Of a DNA stretch of 9,281 nt, positions 1 to 6,098 are shown piece after piece. The notes under the pieces are model-generated. The model had not been told where the DNA came from. It saw only the letters and a list, made by a program, of their open reading frames with translations, and did not search any database. The position numbers and the translations under genes were made by a program. The DNA is from WYZ-LMO8 sp964586135 (lineage in GTDB: Archaea; Thermoproteota; Methanomethylicia; Nezhaarchaeales; WYZ-LMO8): the NCBI GenBank assembly GCA_964586135.1, contig CAZPGS010000031.1, forward strand, positions 1-9,281, read 5' to 3'. Every line of letters starts with the position of its first letter. Position 1 is the first letter of the stretch.

Positions 1-2
1 AC

Positions 3-494
3 GCGGTGCATCCAAGAGGCGCTTGTCATCTGCCCCATCAGATGTACCTCTACGAGATGGGCAAGGTTCTCGAGGAGTACGAGGTGATGTCGACTGATAA
101 GTTGTCTAGTGAAGGCAAAGGCGTGCTCTTCGCGAAGGTCCAAGACTTTACTGAGCTCTTCAATGACGTAACCATGTGTGCCTTCATGCCAGTAACGCCC
201 ACCATGCTAGCTGACATGTTGAAATACGCGACGGGATTCGAGTTCGACGCCTTCAGCTTAGCGAATACTGGCGAGAGGATAATTACACTCAAAAGGCTGT
301 ATAACCTCAAGTGTGGTATCAAGCCTGAGGAGGACGACGGGCTCCCGCTCGTAATACTGCAACCAGTAGAAGGTGGAAGCGCTGGCAACGTGCCAGACGT
401 AAAGAAACAGGTTCGAGAGTACTACGAGTACAGAAAGTGGCCTGGCGGCATCCCAAGTCCCGAGAAACTTAGAGAGCTCGAGTTAGAGCTCTAA
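3..494 (+). CDS. Aldehyde:ferredoxin oxidoreductase (AOR family), C-terminal fragment
   Basis: The open frame runs in from the left edge of the window, so only about the last 164 codons are present. It matches the C-terminal domain of the tungstopterin AOR family, which oxidises aldehydes to carboxylic acids and passes electrons to ferredoxin in the cytoplasm. Visible family features are an HPRGA segment near the start (usually DPRGA), then NDVTMCAF at 162-185 corresponding to the family DxxGLCxF block, whose cysteine (codon 177-179) is the fourth ligand of the [4Fe-4S] cluster. A TGFEFD...GERI...LKRLYNLKCGI stretch follows, then a YYEYRKWPGGIPSPEKL terminus typical of the family. The family block normally has Asp, Gly and Leu where this protein has Asn, Thr and Met, so it is a divergent member. 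The true start, the other three cluster cysteines and the rest of the pterin site lie outside the window. Family assignment is firm; the aldehyde substrate cannot be told. Confidence 0.88.
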   Translation, partial: AVHPRGACHLPHQMYLYEMGKVLEEYEVMSTDKLSSEGKGVLFAKVQDFTELFNDVTMCAFMPVTPTMLADMLKYATGFEFDAFSLANTGERIITLKRLYNLKCGIKPEEDDGLPLVILQPVEGGSAGNVPDVKKQVREYYEYRKWPGGIPSPEKLRELELEL

Positions 495-502
495 AACCTT
501 CA

Positions 503-516
503 CTTTTTCTTTTATT
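503..516 (+). terminator. Oligo-T terminator after the AOR gene
   Basis: A pyrimidine tract, CTTTTTCTTTTATT, begins 8 bases after the AOR stop codon. Archaeal RNA polymerase commonly terminates at such T-rich tracts without a hairpin, so this probably ends the AOR transcript before the amidase promoter. No stem-loop is visible. Confidence 0.5.
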
Positions 517-563
517 CATAAATTTCGCCACTTCATGAACGGCTTTGTGGCAATTCTCAAAAT

Positions 564-571
564 GCTTTTAC
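564..571 (+). promoter_or_regulatory. Putative TATA box for the amidase gene
   Basis: GCTTTTAC, preceded by an A-rich stretch (CAAAAT), lies about 38 bases before the amidase GTG. Transcription would start near 594, giving a very short leader. A GAGG at 593-596 sits 9 bases before the GTG and can serve as the ribosome-binding site only if transcription starts at or just before it. The assignment rests on sequence resemblance and spacing only. Confidence 0.35.
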
Positions 572-605
572 GCTGAGGTTTCGAAGCTAAGAGAGGCGTG
601 GGATC

Positions 606-1994
606 GTGGAGACGGCGGTCGAGCTCGTCGACGCGCTCAAGAGCGGTAAGGTGAAGGCCTCTGAGCTCGTCGAGAGGTGCCTTGAGAGGATAAGACTGTT
701 AAACGCGAAGATAAATGCCTTCGTAACCCTGAATCCGAAAGCCCTCGAGGAGGTTAAGAAGTGCCAAGGCAAGCCTTTAGCGGGTTTACCTATAGCAGTT
801 AAGGATAATACTCTCACGAAAGGTCTGAGGACCACTTTCGGTTCCAAGTTATTCGAGAACTTCGTTCCAAGCGAAGACTCTGTGATCGTTAAGAGGCTGA
901 GAAGGGCGGGAGCGGTTATCATAGGCAAGACCAACATGCCAGAGTTCGGCTTGATAGCCTACACCGACAACGTGCTCTTCGGCCCGACTAGAAACCCTTG
1001 GGATTTAAAGAGGACTGTTGGAGGGTCCAGCGGCGGGAGCGCTGCTGCTGTCGCGGCTGGAATGGTCCCGGTGGCCACGGGGAATGATGCTGGCGGTAGC
1101 ATAAGGATTCCAGCCAGTTTTTGCGGGGTTTATGGGTTTAAGCCTACCTTGGGTAGAGTGCCCCTATATCCATCCATCCCAATTTTCGCCGACTTGGCGT
1201 GCGAAGGCTTCTTGACCAAGTGTGTCGAAGACTCGGCCCTCCTGCTAGACTTTGTGAAAGGGAGGGACGAGAGGGACATGTACTCCTTGCCCGACGATGG
1301 AAGAAGCTACCTCAAAGAGCTGGAAAGTCCGATAGATGACGTGAAGATAGCGTTCTCTTCCGATCTCGGTTATGCGATAATAGATCCAGAGGTCGAAGAG
1401 GTCGTGAGGAGGGCTGCATTTAAACTCGAAAGGTTCGGGACCGTTGAAGAGATCAGGGCGAGCCTCCCGTGCTTGGAGAACGAGTTAAGAGTAAAGACAA
1501 CTTTAGAGTTCGTCACCTTTATCTCCGGGAGGCTCGAAGAGTGGAAGAAGGTCGCATATCCGCCTTACTTGGGCTTCTTGCGCTTTGCTGGAGGCCTAAC
1601 TTACAAAGACTATATAGGGATCGAAGCTAAGAAACAAGAGCTTTGGAGAGCCGTGAAGAGGATCTTTGATAAGTACGACTTCTTGATAACGCCCACGACG
1701 GCTGTAAAGCCTTTTGACATCGGGAGGATAGCTCCCAGAGAGATAGCAGGGAGGCCGGCAACGCACTTGGCTTGGATGCCCTTCACATATCCCTTCAATT
1801 TCACGGGACAGCCGGCAGCTTCAGTTCCAGCAGGCCTAAGCAGAGAGGGCTTGCCCATCGGCATGCAGATCGTGGGTAGGAAATTCGACGACGTGGGGGT
1901 TCTGAAGTTATCGAAGGCCTTTCAAGAGGTCAGCCCCTGGATTAGAGAACTCGATAAGCTTTCCGAGAGGCTCCTCAAAGAGGGAACTCCTTAG
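606..1994 (+). CDS. Amidase-signature family hydrolase
   Basis: A 462-residue cytoplasmic amide hydrolase of the amidase signature (AS) family, which cleaves a carboxamide to an acid plus ammonia or amine. The Ser-cisSer-Lys triad is complete: Lys66 in LPIAVKDN, the cis-Ser at Ser141 in VGGSSGGSAA, and the nucleophile Ser165 in GNDAGGSIRIPASFCG. The spacing of 24 residues between the two serines is the same as in fatty acid amide hydrolase. Length fits the family (about 450-500). The nucleophile block reads GNDAGGSIRIP rather than the GSDTGGSIRQP usual in GatA, and no gatB or gatC is adjacent, so a stand-alone amidase is more likely than the tRNA amidotransferase subunit. The GTG start was chosen because a GAGG lies 9 bases upstream and the protein begins directly with the family's first helix. 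No signal peptide is seen. The gene stands alone between AOR and GalT, so its substrate cannot be inferred. The C-terminal block TGQPAASVPAG...LPIGMQIVG is also typical. Confidence 0.92.
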   Translation: METAVELVDALKSGKVKASELVERCLERIRLLNAKINAFVTLNPKALEEVKKCQGKPLAGLPIAVKDNTLTKGLRTTFGSKLFENFVPSEDSVIVKRLRRAGAVIIGKTNMPEFGLIAYTDNVLFGPTRNPWDLKRTVGGSSGGSAAAVAAGMVPVATGNDAGGSIRIPASFCGVYGFKPTLGRVPLYPSIPIFADLACEGFLTKCVEDSALLLDFVKGRDERDMYSLPDDGRSYLKELESPIDDVKIAFSSDLGYAIIDPEVEEVVRRAAFKLERFGTVEEIRASLPCLENELRVKTTLEFVTFISGRLEEWKKVAYPPYLGFLRFAGGLTYKDYIGIEAKKQELWRAVKRIFDKYDFLITPTTAVKPFDIGRIAPREIAGRPATHLAWMPFTYPFNFTGQPAASVPAGLSREGLPIGMQIVGRKFDDVGVLKLSKAFQEVSPWIRELDKLSERLLKEGTP

Positions 1995-2098
1995 CCCTTC
2001 ATTAATTAAGTTAGTGCATTTAAAGCGTAGGGCCTGATTCGCTAAGCCCAAGTCTCGACCGGCATGTACGAGCACTCATAGCGGGCCTCGCACGAGAA

Positions 2099-2106
2099 GC
2101 TTAAAG
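2099..2106 (+). promoter_or_regulatory. Putative TATA box for the GalT-family gene
   Basis: GCTTAAAG, preceded by the purine-rich GAGAA expected of a BRE-like element, would place the transcription start near 2128. That leaves a leader of about 20 bases holding the GAGGTG ribosome-binding site at 2139-2144. A second TTTAAA at 2019-2024 is too far from the start codon to be the main promoter. Confidence 0.4.
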
Positions 2107-2150
2107 GCAAAGTATGGACACCTATTCTGTGAGACTTCGAGGTGGTGTCC

Positions 2151-3197
2151 TTGAGCCTCAGCCTTCGTAAAGACATTAGGAAGGCTCGCCTCTTCAATCC
2201 GATGCGCGGCTTTGAAATGGAGGAGCAAGTTCTCGAGCGAAGATTTGATCCCTTGACGGGCCTCTCGACATTCGTTGTCAAGGGGAGGTTCCAGTATGTC
2301 GAGAAATACTTCAACACTGATAAGCAGTTGCTCGAGAGGCTCATCAAGACCTCAAAGTCTAACTGTCCGTTCTGTCCCGAGAGAATAGAGCTTGCAACGC
2401 CCAAGTTCCCAAAAGACGTCGCCGATGATGGTAGGATAAAAGTTGGGAATTGCGTGGCCTTTCCGAGCCTTTACGCGCACTCCGACTTCAACGCGATCGT
2501 GGTCTTAGGGCCCAAACACTTTGCTTATCCCAAAGAGCTGGGAGCGGACACGTTGGCGGAGGGCCTCGAAGCGGGCCTTAAAGCGTTGAAGGCCGCCTAT
2601 GGGGCTAGCCCTGACCTCGCTTACGGCACCATAATAATGAGTTACTTACCATCAGCGGGCTCGAGCATAATCCATCCTCACATGCAAGCACTGGCTTCTA
2701 ACGCCCCATTCAATCACCAGCGCCTCCTCTTGATTAAGAGCTACGAGTACTACATTCAGACCTCGAGGAACTACTGGGTCCAGCTCATCGAGCACGAAAA
2801 GAAAGCCCAAGAGCGCCTCATACGCGAAGGTAACTACTTGACTTGGATAGCGCCTTTTGCCCCTCTGAGGTCCTTCGAGGTCTGGGGCGTATTGAAAGAG
2901 CCCCTTACGCCCACAGAGCTGGTGTCCCGGCACTTAGCTGAGCTGGCCGATGGGCTGTCGAAGATCTTGGCTTATTACGAGGATCGGGGCATCTTGTGCA
3001 TGAACTTCGCCCTAATACTTCCTCGATTCGGGACCTCGCAAGAATACTTCAATCCACAGATCAGGGTCTGCGCTAGATTTGGCTTGATCCAACCATTCAT
3101 AAGCGACTTTTGGGCTCTGGCTACGTTACTCCACGAGACTGAAGTAGTAGAGTCGCCTGAAGATTATGCTGCCGAATTGAGGAAATACTTTCACTAA
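2151..3197 (+). CDS. galT: Galactose-1-phosphate uridylyltransferase-type nucleotidylyltransferase (HIT superfamily)
   Basis: A 348-residue protein of the GalT branch of the HIT superfamily. GalT moves UMP between UDP-glucose and galactose 1-phosphate through a uridylyl-histidine intermediate, in the Leloir pathway. The active-site motif is present as IIHPHMQ (His175-Pro-His177-Met-Gln179), where the second His is the nucleophile, and an N-terminal CPFC pair (Cys72, Cys75) fits the GalT metal site. The preceding SYLPSAGSS block and the closing FNPQIRV...QPFISD block also fit the family. Canonical GalT has HPHGQ or HPHSQ; here Met replaces the small residue, so an ADP-sugar or Ap4A-phosphorylase-like activity is possible. 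The TTG at 2151 was chosen because GAGGTG lies 6 bases upstream; GTG codons at 2142 and 2145 overlap that site, and the first ATG is at 2202. No galactokinase or epimerase is nearby, so the sugar substrate is uncertain. Confidence 0.85.
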   Translation: MSLSLRKDIRKARLFNPMRGFEMEEQVLERRFDPLTGLSTFVVKGRFQYVEKYFNTDKQLLERLIKTSKSNCPFCPERIELATPKFPKDVADDGRIKVGNCVAFPSLYAHSDFNAIVVLGPKHFAYPKELGADTLAEGLEAGLKALKAAYGASPDLAYGTIIMSYLPSAGSSIIHPHMQALASNAPFNHQRLLLIKSYEYYIQTSRNYWVQLIEHEKKAQERLIREGNYLTWIAPFAPLRSFEVWGVLKEPLTPTELVSRHLAELADGLSKILAYYEDRGILCMNFALILPRFGTSQEYFNPQIRVCARFGLIQPFISDFWALATLLHETEVVESPEDYAAELRKYFH

Positions 3198-3264
3198 TAT
3201 CTCAGGCAGCAAGCCAACAAAATGAAAGCAAGCCTTTTACCACCAAGAGGACAAGGCTTACATG

Positions 3265-3272
3265 CTTTTAAG
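3265..3272 (+). promoter_or_regulatory. Putative TATA box upstream of the broken transporter gene
   Basis: CTTTTAAG, matching the CTTTTA form seen before the amidase. It lies about 70 bases before the preferred start at 3343 and suggests the transporter once had its own promoter rather than depending on the GalT transcript. An ATG at 3262 overlaps this box and is therefore unlikely to be a start. Confidence 0.3.
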
Positions 3273-3342
3273 AGACCACGAGAGTAGGCTCGACGACGTC
3301 CTAAGCACAGCCACCAAACCCCTAAATTGGAGGTCGAATACC

Positions 3343-4221
3343 ATGCTAGGAGCAACTTCGGCATTGGCGGCTTCGCTTTGTTGGGCTGCAGGAGCTGATC
3401 TCTATAGGAGTAGCATGAGATCGACCTCTCCAACAACTCTAAACTTAGTTCGTAGCACGAGCGCAACCCTCGTCCTCTTCATTTTCGTCGAGCTTCTTAG
3501 GAAGTTGGGGTACCTTCTCCTTCTCGACATCAATTTGACTATGTACCTGATAGTCGCTTCCCTCGTGGGATGGGCCTTGGGAGACATGCTGTACTTCATC
3601 GAGTTGAAGTGGATAGGCGCCTCATGAGCAGTGCCACTAGCCTACTCCTAACCCTCTCTTTGCGCTTCCCTTCAGCGTTCTCGTTCTTAATGAAAAGCTG
3701 ACCATAAACATAGTCCTCGAATCTTTTGCAATAATAGCCGCTATATGGTTGATAAGCAAGGCAATAAAGGGGACCCCTACGTTACGCCTCGTAGATCTAA
3801 GCTTGGAGTGGCGTCATCGATCGGTGCAGCGCTTTGTTGGGCGGTGGCAGTGCTAATGCTCAAGGCGATGACTGCGGTCCTCGGTCCCATCTTCATAGCT
3901 TTCTTTAAAATATTAGCTGTAACCCTCTTCTTGGCATGTTATACGGCACTTTCACCTAATGGTTTCTCTCAGCTATGTTCCCTCAACGCAAAAGAGCTTA
4001 CCATGGCATTGACCGAAGGGGCTATAGCAGTCGGGCTCGGCGACGCGATTTACTTCATTGGGCTAAGCCTTACGCAAGCCAATATAGTCGCTCCCCTCAG
4101 TGCCTTGGCCCAGAAGTTCGCGATGCTCATAGATATGTTCTATCCGAAGAAAAGGCCTGATTTAAGGACCGTGATCGGGGCCCTCCTCGTAGCTGCAGGA
4201 ATAGTCCTATTGTCTTATTGA
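3343..4221 (+). pseudogene. Broken EamA/DMT-family membrane transporter
   Basis: When the pieces are joined they give one ten-helix drug/metabolite transporter made of two EamA repeats, about 293 residues, a normal length. The start ATG at 3343 is marked by an excellent GGAGGT at 3329-3334. The first repeat (LGATSALAASLCWAAGA ... GWALGDMLYF ... LKWIGAS) runs into TGA at 3625-3627, where relatives have Arg. The conserved AVPLAYS follows in the same frame. One extra A in the AA at 3650-3651 creates TAA and shifts the frame; removing it restores SYPLFALPFSVLVLNEKLT. That second frame runs through IIAAIWLISKAIK to the GGGG run at 3769-3772, where a missing G returns to the first frame for the second repeat (KLGVASSIGAALCWAV ... 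VGLGDAIYFIGLSL ... VIGALLVAAGIVLLSY). The substrate cannot be inferred. The alternative to decay is assembly error at the two indels; the TGA would still be unexplained. Confidence 0.85.
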
Positions 4222-4342
4222 AGCTTTTTAAGTGTCATGATATGTGCTTCGAGCTCTTCGAATATACGCTTTCGCACGTGTAAGGAAGTGAAGCACTATC
4301 GTTTAATGAAATCATGCGGCCATAGTCCTCTAACTCAAGGGT
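4222..4342. other. Convergent intergenic gap between two pseudogenes
   Basis: Short region between the ends of the plus-strand transporter remnant and the minus-strand HD remnant. A T5 run at 4225-4229 directly after the transporter stop could terminate plus-strand transcripts. A six-base inverted repeat, CCTCTA/TAGAGG at 4327-4332 and 4344-4349, spans the HD stop codon but has an 11-base loop and no T tract, so it is weak evidence for a terminator. No gene is visible. Confidence 0.35.
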
Positions 4343-4892
4343 CTAGAGGCCAAGGACATCGCTTATTTCGCTTAGAGACTTAAGGGCCAGCTCGAGGAAT
4401 TCGTCAAGAGATAGGCCTATCTGCTCGCAGAACAAGATCCTATCTCTATTGACGTTCCGGGCGAAGTCCTCTTGCTTGAACTTCCTCCTTAGGGTATTGA
4501 CACTGACCTCTGCTAACTTCTTATTGGGCATGACGAGGGCCGTAGCTATTACAAGGCCCGAGACAGCGTCGGCAGCGATTAGCGCTTTATCTAAGTCGCT
4601 TTCAGGACGCTCGCCAGTGTTTTCGAAGTTGTGCGCCTTTATGGCCTTAACAACCTCGAGGGGTACCTTGTCTCTCAACATTTTCTCCGCCTCAAGGCCG
4701 TGCCTGCTCGGCTCGTCTTTCGTCTTCTCATAGTCGATACCATGAAGTAAGCCCGTGACCTCCCACAACTCCTCGTTCTTGCCAAGGCGTCACGCCAACG
4801 CCTTCACGATTTTTGCTACAGCTATCACGTGGAGGATCATCTTCTCATTCAAGATGTTTTTTGACCTCCTGAAGAGCTTCCTCACCCTTCAT
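4343..4892 (-). pseudogene. Broken HD-domain phosphohydrolase
   Basis: The largest intact piece (4343-4768) carries most of an archaeal/bacterial HD-domain hydrolase: DEPSRHGLEAEKML, a second histidine motif AIKAHNFEN, ADAVSGLVIATALV, and a C-terminal helix FARNVNRDRI...LDEFLELALKSL. Upstream the family's N-terminus is present but interrupted. It starts MKGEEALQEVKKHL from ATG 4892, shifts frame between about 4848 and 4862 (at or next to a six-A run), continues NEKMILHVIAVAKIVKALA, hits TGA at 4792-4790, then continues RLGKNEELWEVTGLLH. The signature metal-binding His-Asp reads His-Gly (HGIDYE; Gly codon 4741-4739), so the catalytic aspartate is also gone. Rejoined, the protein is about 180 residues, normal for these small HD proteins. 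In the live state such proteins cleave phosphoesters of nucleotides; the substrate is unknown. GTG directly before the ATG and TTG at 4919 are alternative original starts. Confidence 0.85.
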
Positions 4893-4959
4893 CACGCTCA
4901 GCTCCGCACCTCTTCTCAATAACCCTCAAAAACCTCGGACAAAGCGTTGATCCCGAGGA

Positions 4960-4967
4960 CTTTAAAG
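4960..4967 (-). promoter_or_regulatory. Putative TATA box for the HD-domain gene
   Basis: CTTTAAAG in GGGCTTTAAAGTCC on the minus strand, about 70 bases before the ATG at 4892 and 45 before the TTG at 4919. It lies in the 99-base gap after the activase stop codon, so the HD gene may have had its own promoter. The TTTAAA core is palindromic, so orientation is inferred from context. Confidence 0.3.
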
Positions 4968-4991
4968 CCCTACACTTCAGAGCTCTCATGT

Positions 4992-5795
4992 CTACCGATG
5001 ATCATGTCCCTTGCCTAGAGCTAACAAGGCGGCACCTAGTGCTCCCACAATTATAGGCTCTTTGGGGACCCATATTTCGCAACCAAGCTTGCGCTCTAAA
5101 GCCTTTACGAAGCCCACGTTCTTAGCGACTCCTCCGCTTGCGATGACGTCCCTCGTTATACCTACTATCTTCGCGAGGCCAGCGACTCTCGACGCGAAGG
5201 CCTCTATTAACCCAGCTATTATCTCCTCTTTAGGGACTCCTTGAGATATTAAGGATATAACCTCTGTTTGAGCGAAAACGGTGCAGGTGTTGGTTATGCT
5301 AGCCCTTTTCTTAGCTTTGAGATATATCTCTCCGAGCTGGTCTATGCTGGCCTCAAGCACTTTGGACATAACCTCTAGAAATCTTCCCGTGCCAGCCGCG
5401 CACTTGTCATTCATTTCGAAGCCGATTACGCGACCCTCTTCGTCTAGCTTTATGGCTTTAGCATCTTGCCCTCCCACGTCTATCACGCCTCTACACCTTG
5501 GGAAGAGGTACTTGGCACCCTTAGCGTGACAAGTGACCTCAGAAACGACGCTTCCTCCGACCTCCAGTTGAACCATCTTACTGCCGTAACCAGTACCCAC
5601 TATAGCCTTCACATCTTCCCTTGATATCCCTCCCATCTTTAACACCGCATCAAAGACCTCGCGAACGCATCCCCTCATGTCGGGCCTTGTAGGCATTACT
5701 TCATAAGCCACTACCTCTATTTGCCTGTCCTCCTTGACCCTTGCTAAGACGGCTTTTGTAAACGCTGATCCGACGTCTATGCCAACGCCGTGCAC
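4992..5795 (-). CDS. 2-Hydroxyacyl-CoA dehydratase activase / BcrAD-type ATPase with bridging [4Fe-4S] cluster
   Basis: A 267-residue member of the BcrAD/BadFG/HgdC ATPase family. These homodimers hold one [4Fe-4S] cluster between the subunits and use ATP to push an electron at very low potential into a dehydratase or reductase partner. The ASKHA motifs are present in order: phosphate-1 loop GIDVGSAFTKAVL near residue 5, DVGGQDAKAI near 106, and SGGVAKN near 220. The two cluster cysteines are present as Cys132 in NDKCAAGTGRF and Cys171 in NTCTVFAQTEV, the usual family positions. Length is normal (about 260). GTG 5795 is preferred because a full AGGTGA at 5806-5801 lies 5 bases before it; GTG 5804 would add three residues and overlaps that site. 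It lies 304 bases downstream of the dehydratase-type gene on the same strand, which is its probable partner. The enzyme looks intact. Confidence 0.92.
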   Translation of the reverse strand: MHGVGIDVGSAFTKAVLARVKEDRQIEVVAYEVMPTRPDMRGCVREVFDAVLKMGGISREDVKAIVGTGYGSKMVQLEVGGSVVSEVTCHAKGAKYLFPRCRGVIDVGGQDAKAIKLDEEGRVIGFEMNDKCAAGTGRFLEVMSKVLEASIDQLGEIYLKAKKRASITNTCTVFAQTEVISLISQGVPKEEIIAGLIEAFASRVAGLAKIVGITRDVIASGGVAKNVGFVKALERKLGCEIWVPKEPIIVGALGAALLALGKGHDHR

Positions 5796-5828
5796 CTCAG
5801 TCACCTAAGTTCATCAGAGTAGCAATTC

Positions 5829-5836
5829 AATAAAAG
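5829..5836 (-). promoter_or_regulatory. Putative TATA box for the activase gene
   Basis: CTTTTATT on the minus strand would place transcription start near 5807, just before the AGGTGA and the GTG at 5795. A second good box, CTTAAATAT at 5887-5879, would give a longer leader carrying two more AGGTGA-like sites (GAGAGGTGAAGAAGAGGTGA). Either implies the activase can be transcribed apart from the dehydratase gene. Confidence 0.35.
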
Positions 5837-5839
5837 CGT

Positions 5840-6098
5840 TCACCTCTTCTTCACCTCTCCTGAATAGGCCTTCAAGTCATATTTAAGGACGTTGATGCCC
5901 ACAATTACTGCTTCAAAGTTTTAAGCTCGTATTCATGTAGATGGCCTAAGTGAAATGCTGTCATGACACAGCGTTACGACGGCCTCAGGTCGCCAGGCCA
6001 GAAGCACTCATCACAGAACCTGTCTCGATGTCGACGCTGTGCCCGGTTACGTCTTTAGCCGAGCACTTTAGAAGGCTTTCAACATTGATATTTAACTT
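5840..6098 (-). pseudogene. Possible remnant of an unassigned gene between dehydratase and activase
   Basis: The gap between the two genes has protein-like stretches that join with few lesions. From 6098 a frame reads ESLLKCSAKDVTGHSVDIET then GSVMSASGLAT to TGA at 5987-5985. A one-base overlap shift continues EAVVTLCHDSISLRPST, then TGA (5935-5933), IRA, TAA, and NFEAVIVGINVLKYDLK then AYSGEVKKR to TGA at 5842-5840. The VDIET...HDS part weakly recalls the DMET...SD block of nucleoside phosphorylases, but this is a guess from memory. No start codon or ribosome-binding site is evident for the upstream part. It could equally be non-coding DNA with chance open frames. Confidence 0.25.

Noticed and set aside
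606..1994. GatA subunit of the archaeal/bacterial Glu-tRNA(Gln) amidotransferase
   Set aside because: The nucleophile block reads GNDAGGSIRIPASFCG rather than the GatA-type GSDTGGSIRQPAAFCG, and no gatB or gatC lies nearby; a general amidase fits better.
3262..3342. Upstream ATG at 3262 as the start of the transporter
   Set aside because: The extra residues (LLRDHESRLDDVLSTATKPL) are unlike the family's N-terminus, the ATG overlaps a TATA-like box, and ATG 3343 has a perfect GGAGGT 8 bases upstream.
4327..4349. Hairpin CCTCTA/TAGAGG as terminator of the HD gene
   Set aside because: The loop is 11 bases, the stem overlaps the stop codon and no T tract follows on the minus strand.
4992..5795. 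Activase read as a BadF-type N-acetylglucosamine kinase
   Set aside because: Both cluster cysteines and the NDKCAAGTGRF and NTCTVFAQTEV blocks of the iron-sulfur activases are present; sugar kinases of the superfamily lack them.
5801..5833. Leader peptide MNCYSDELR (TTG start, TGA overlapping the activase AGGTGA)
   Set aside because: It could couple translation to the activase, but the TTG lies inside the best TATA box and there is no sign of conservation, so it is probably a chance frame.
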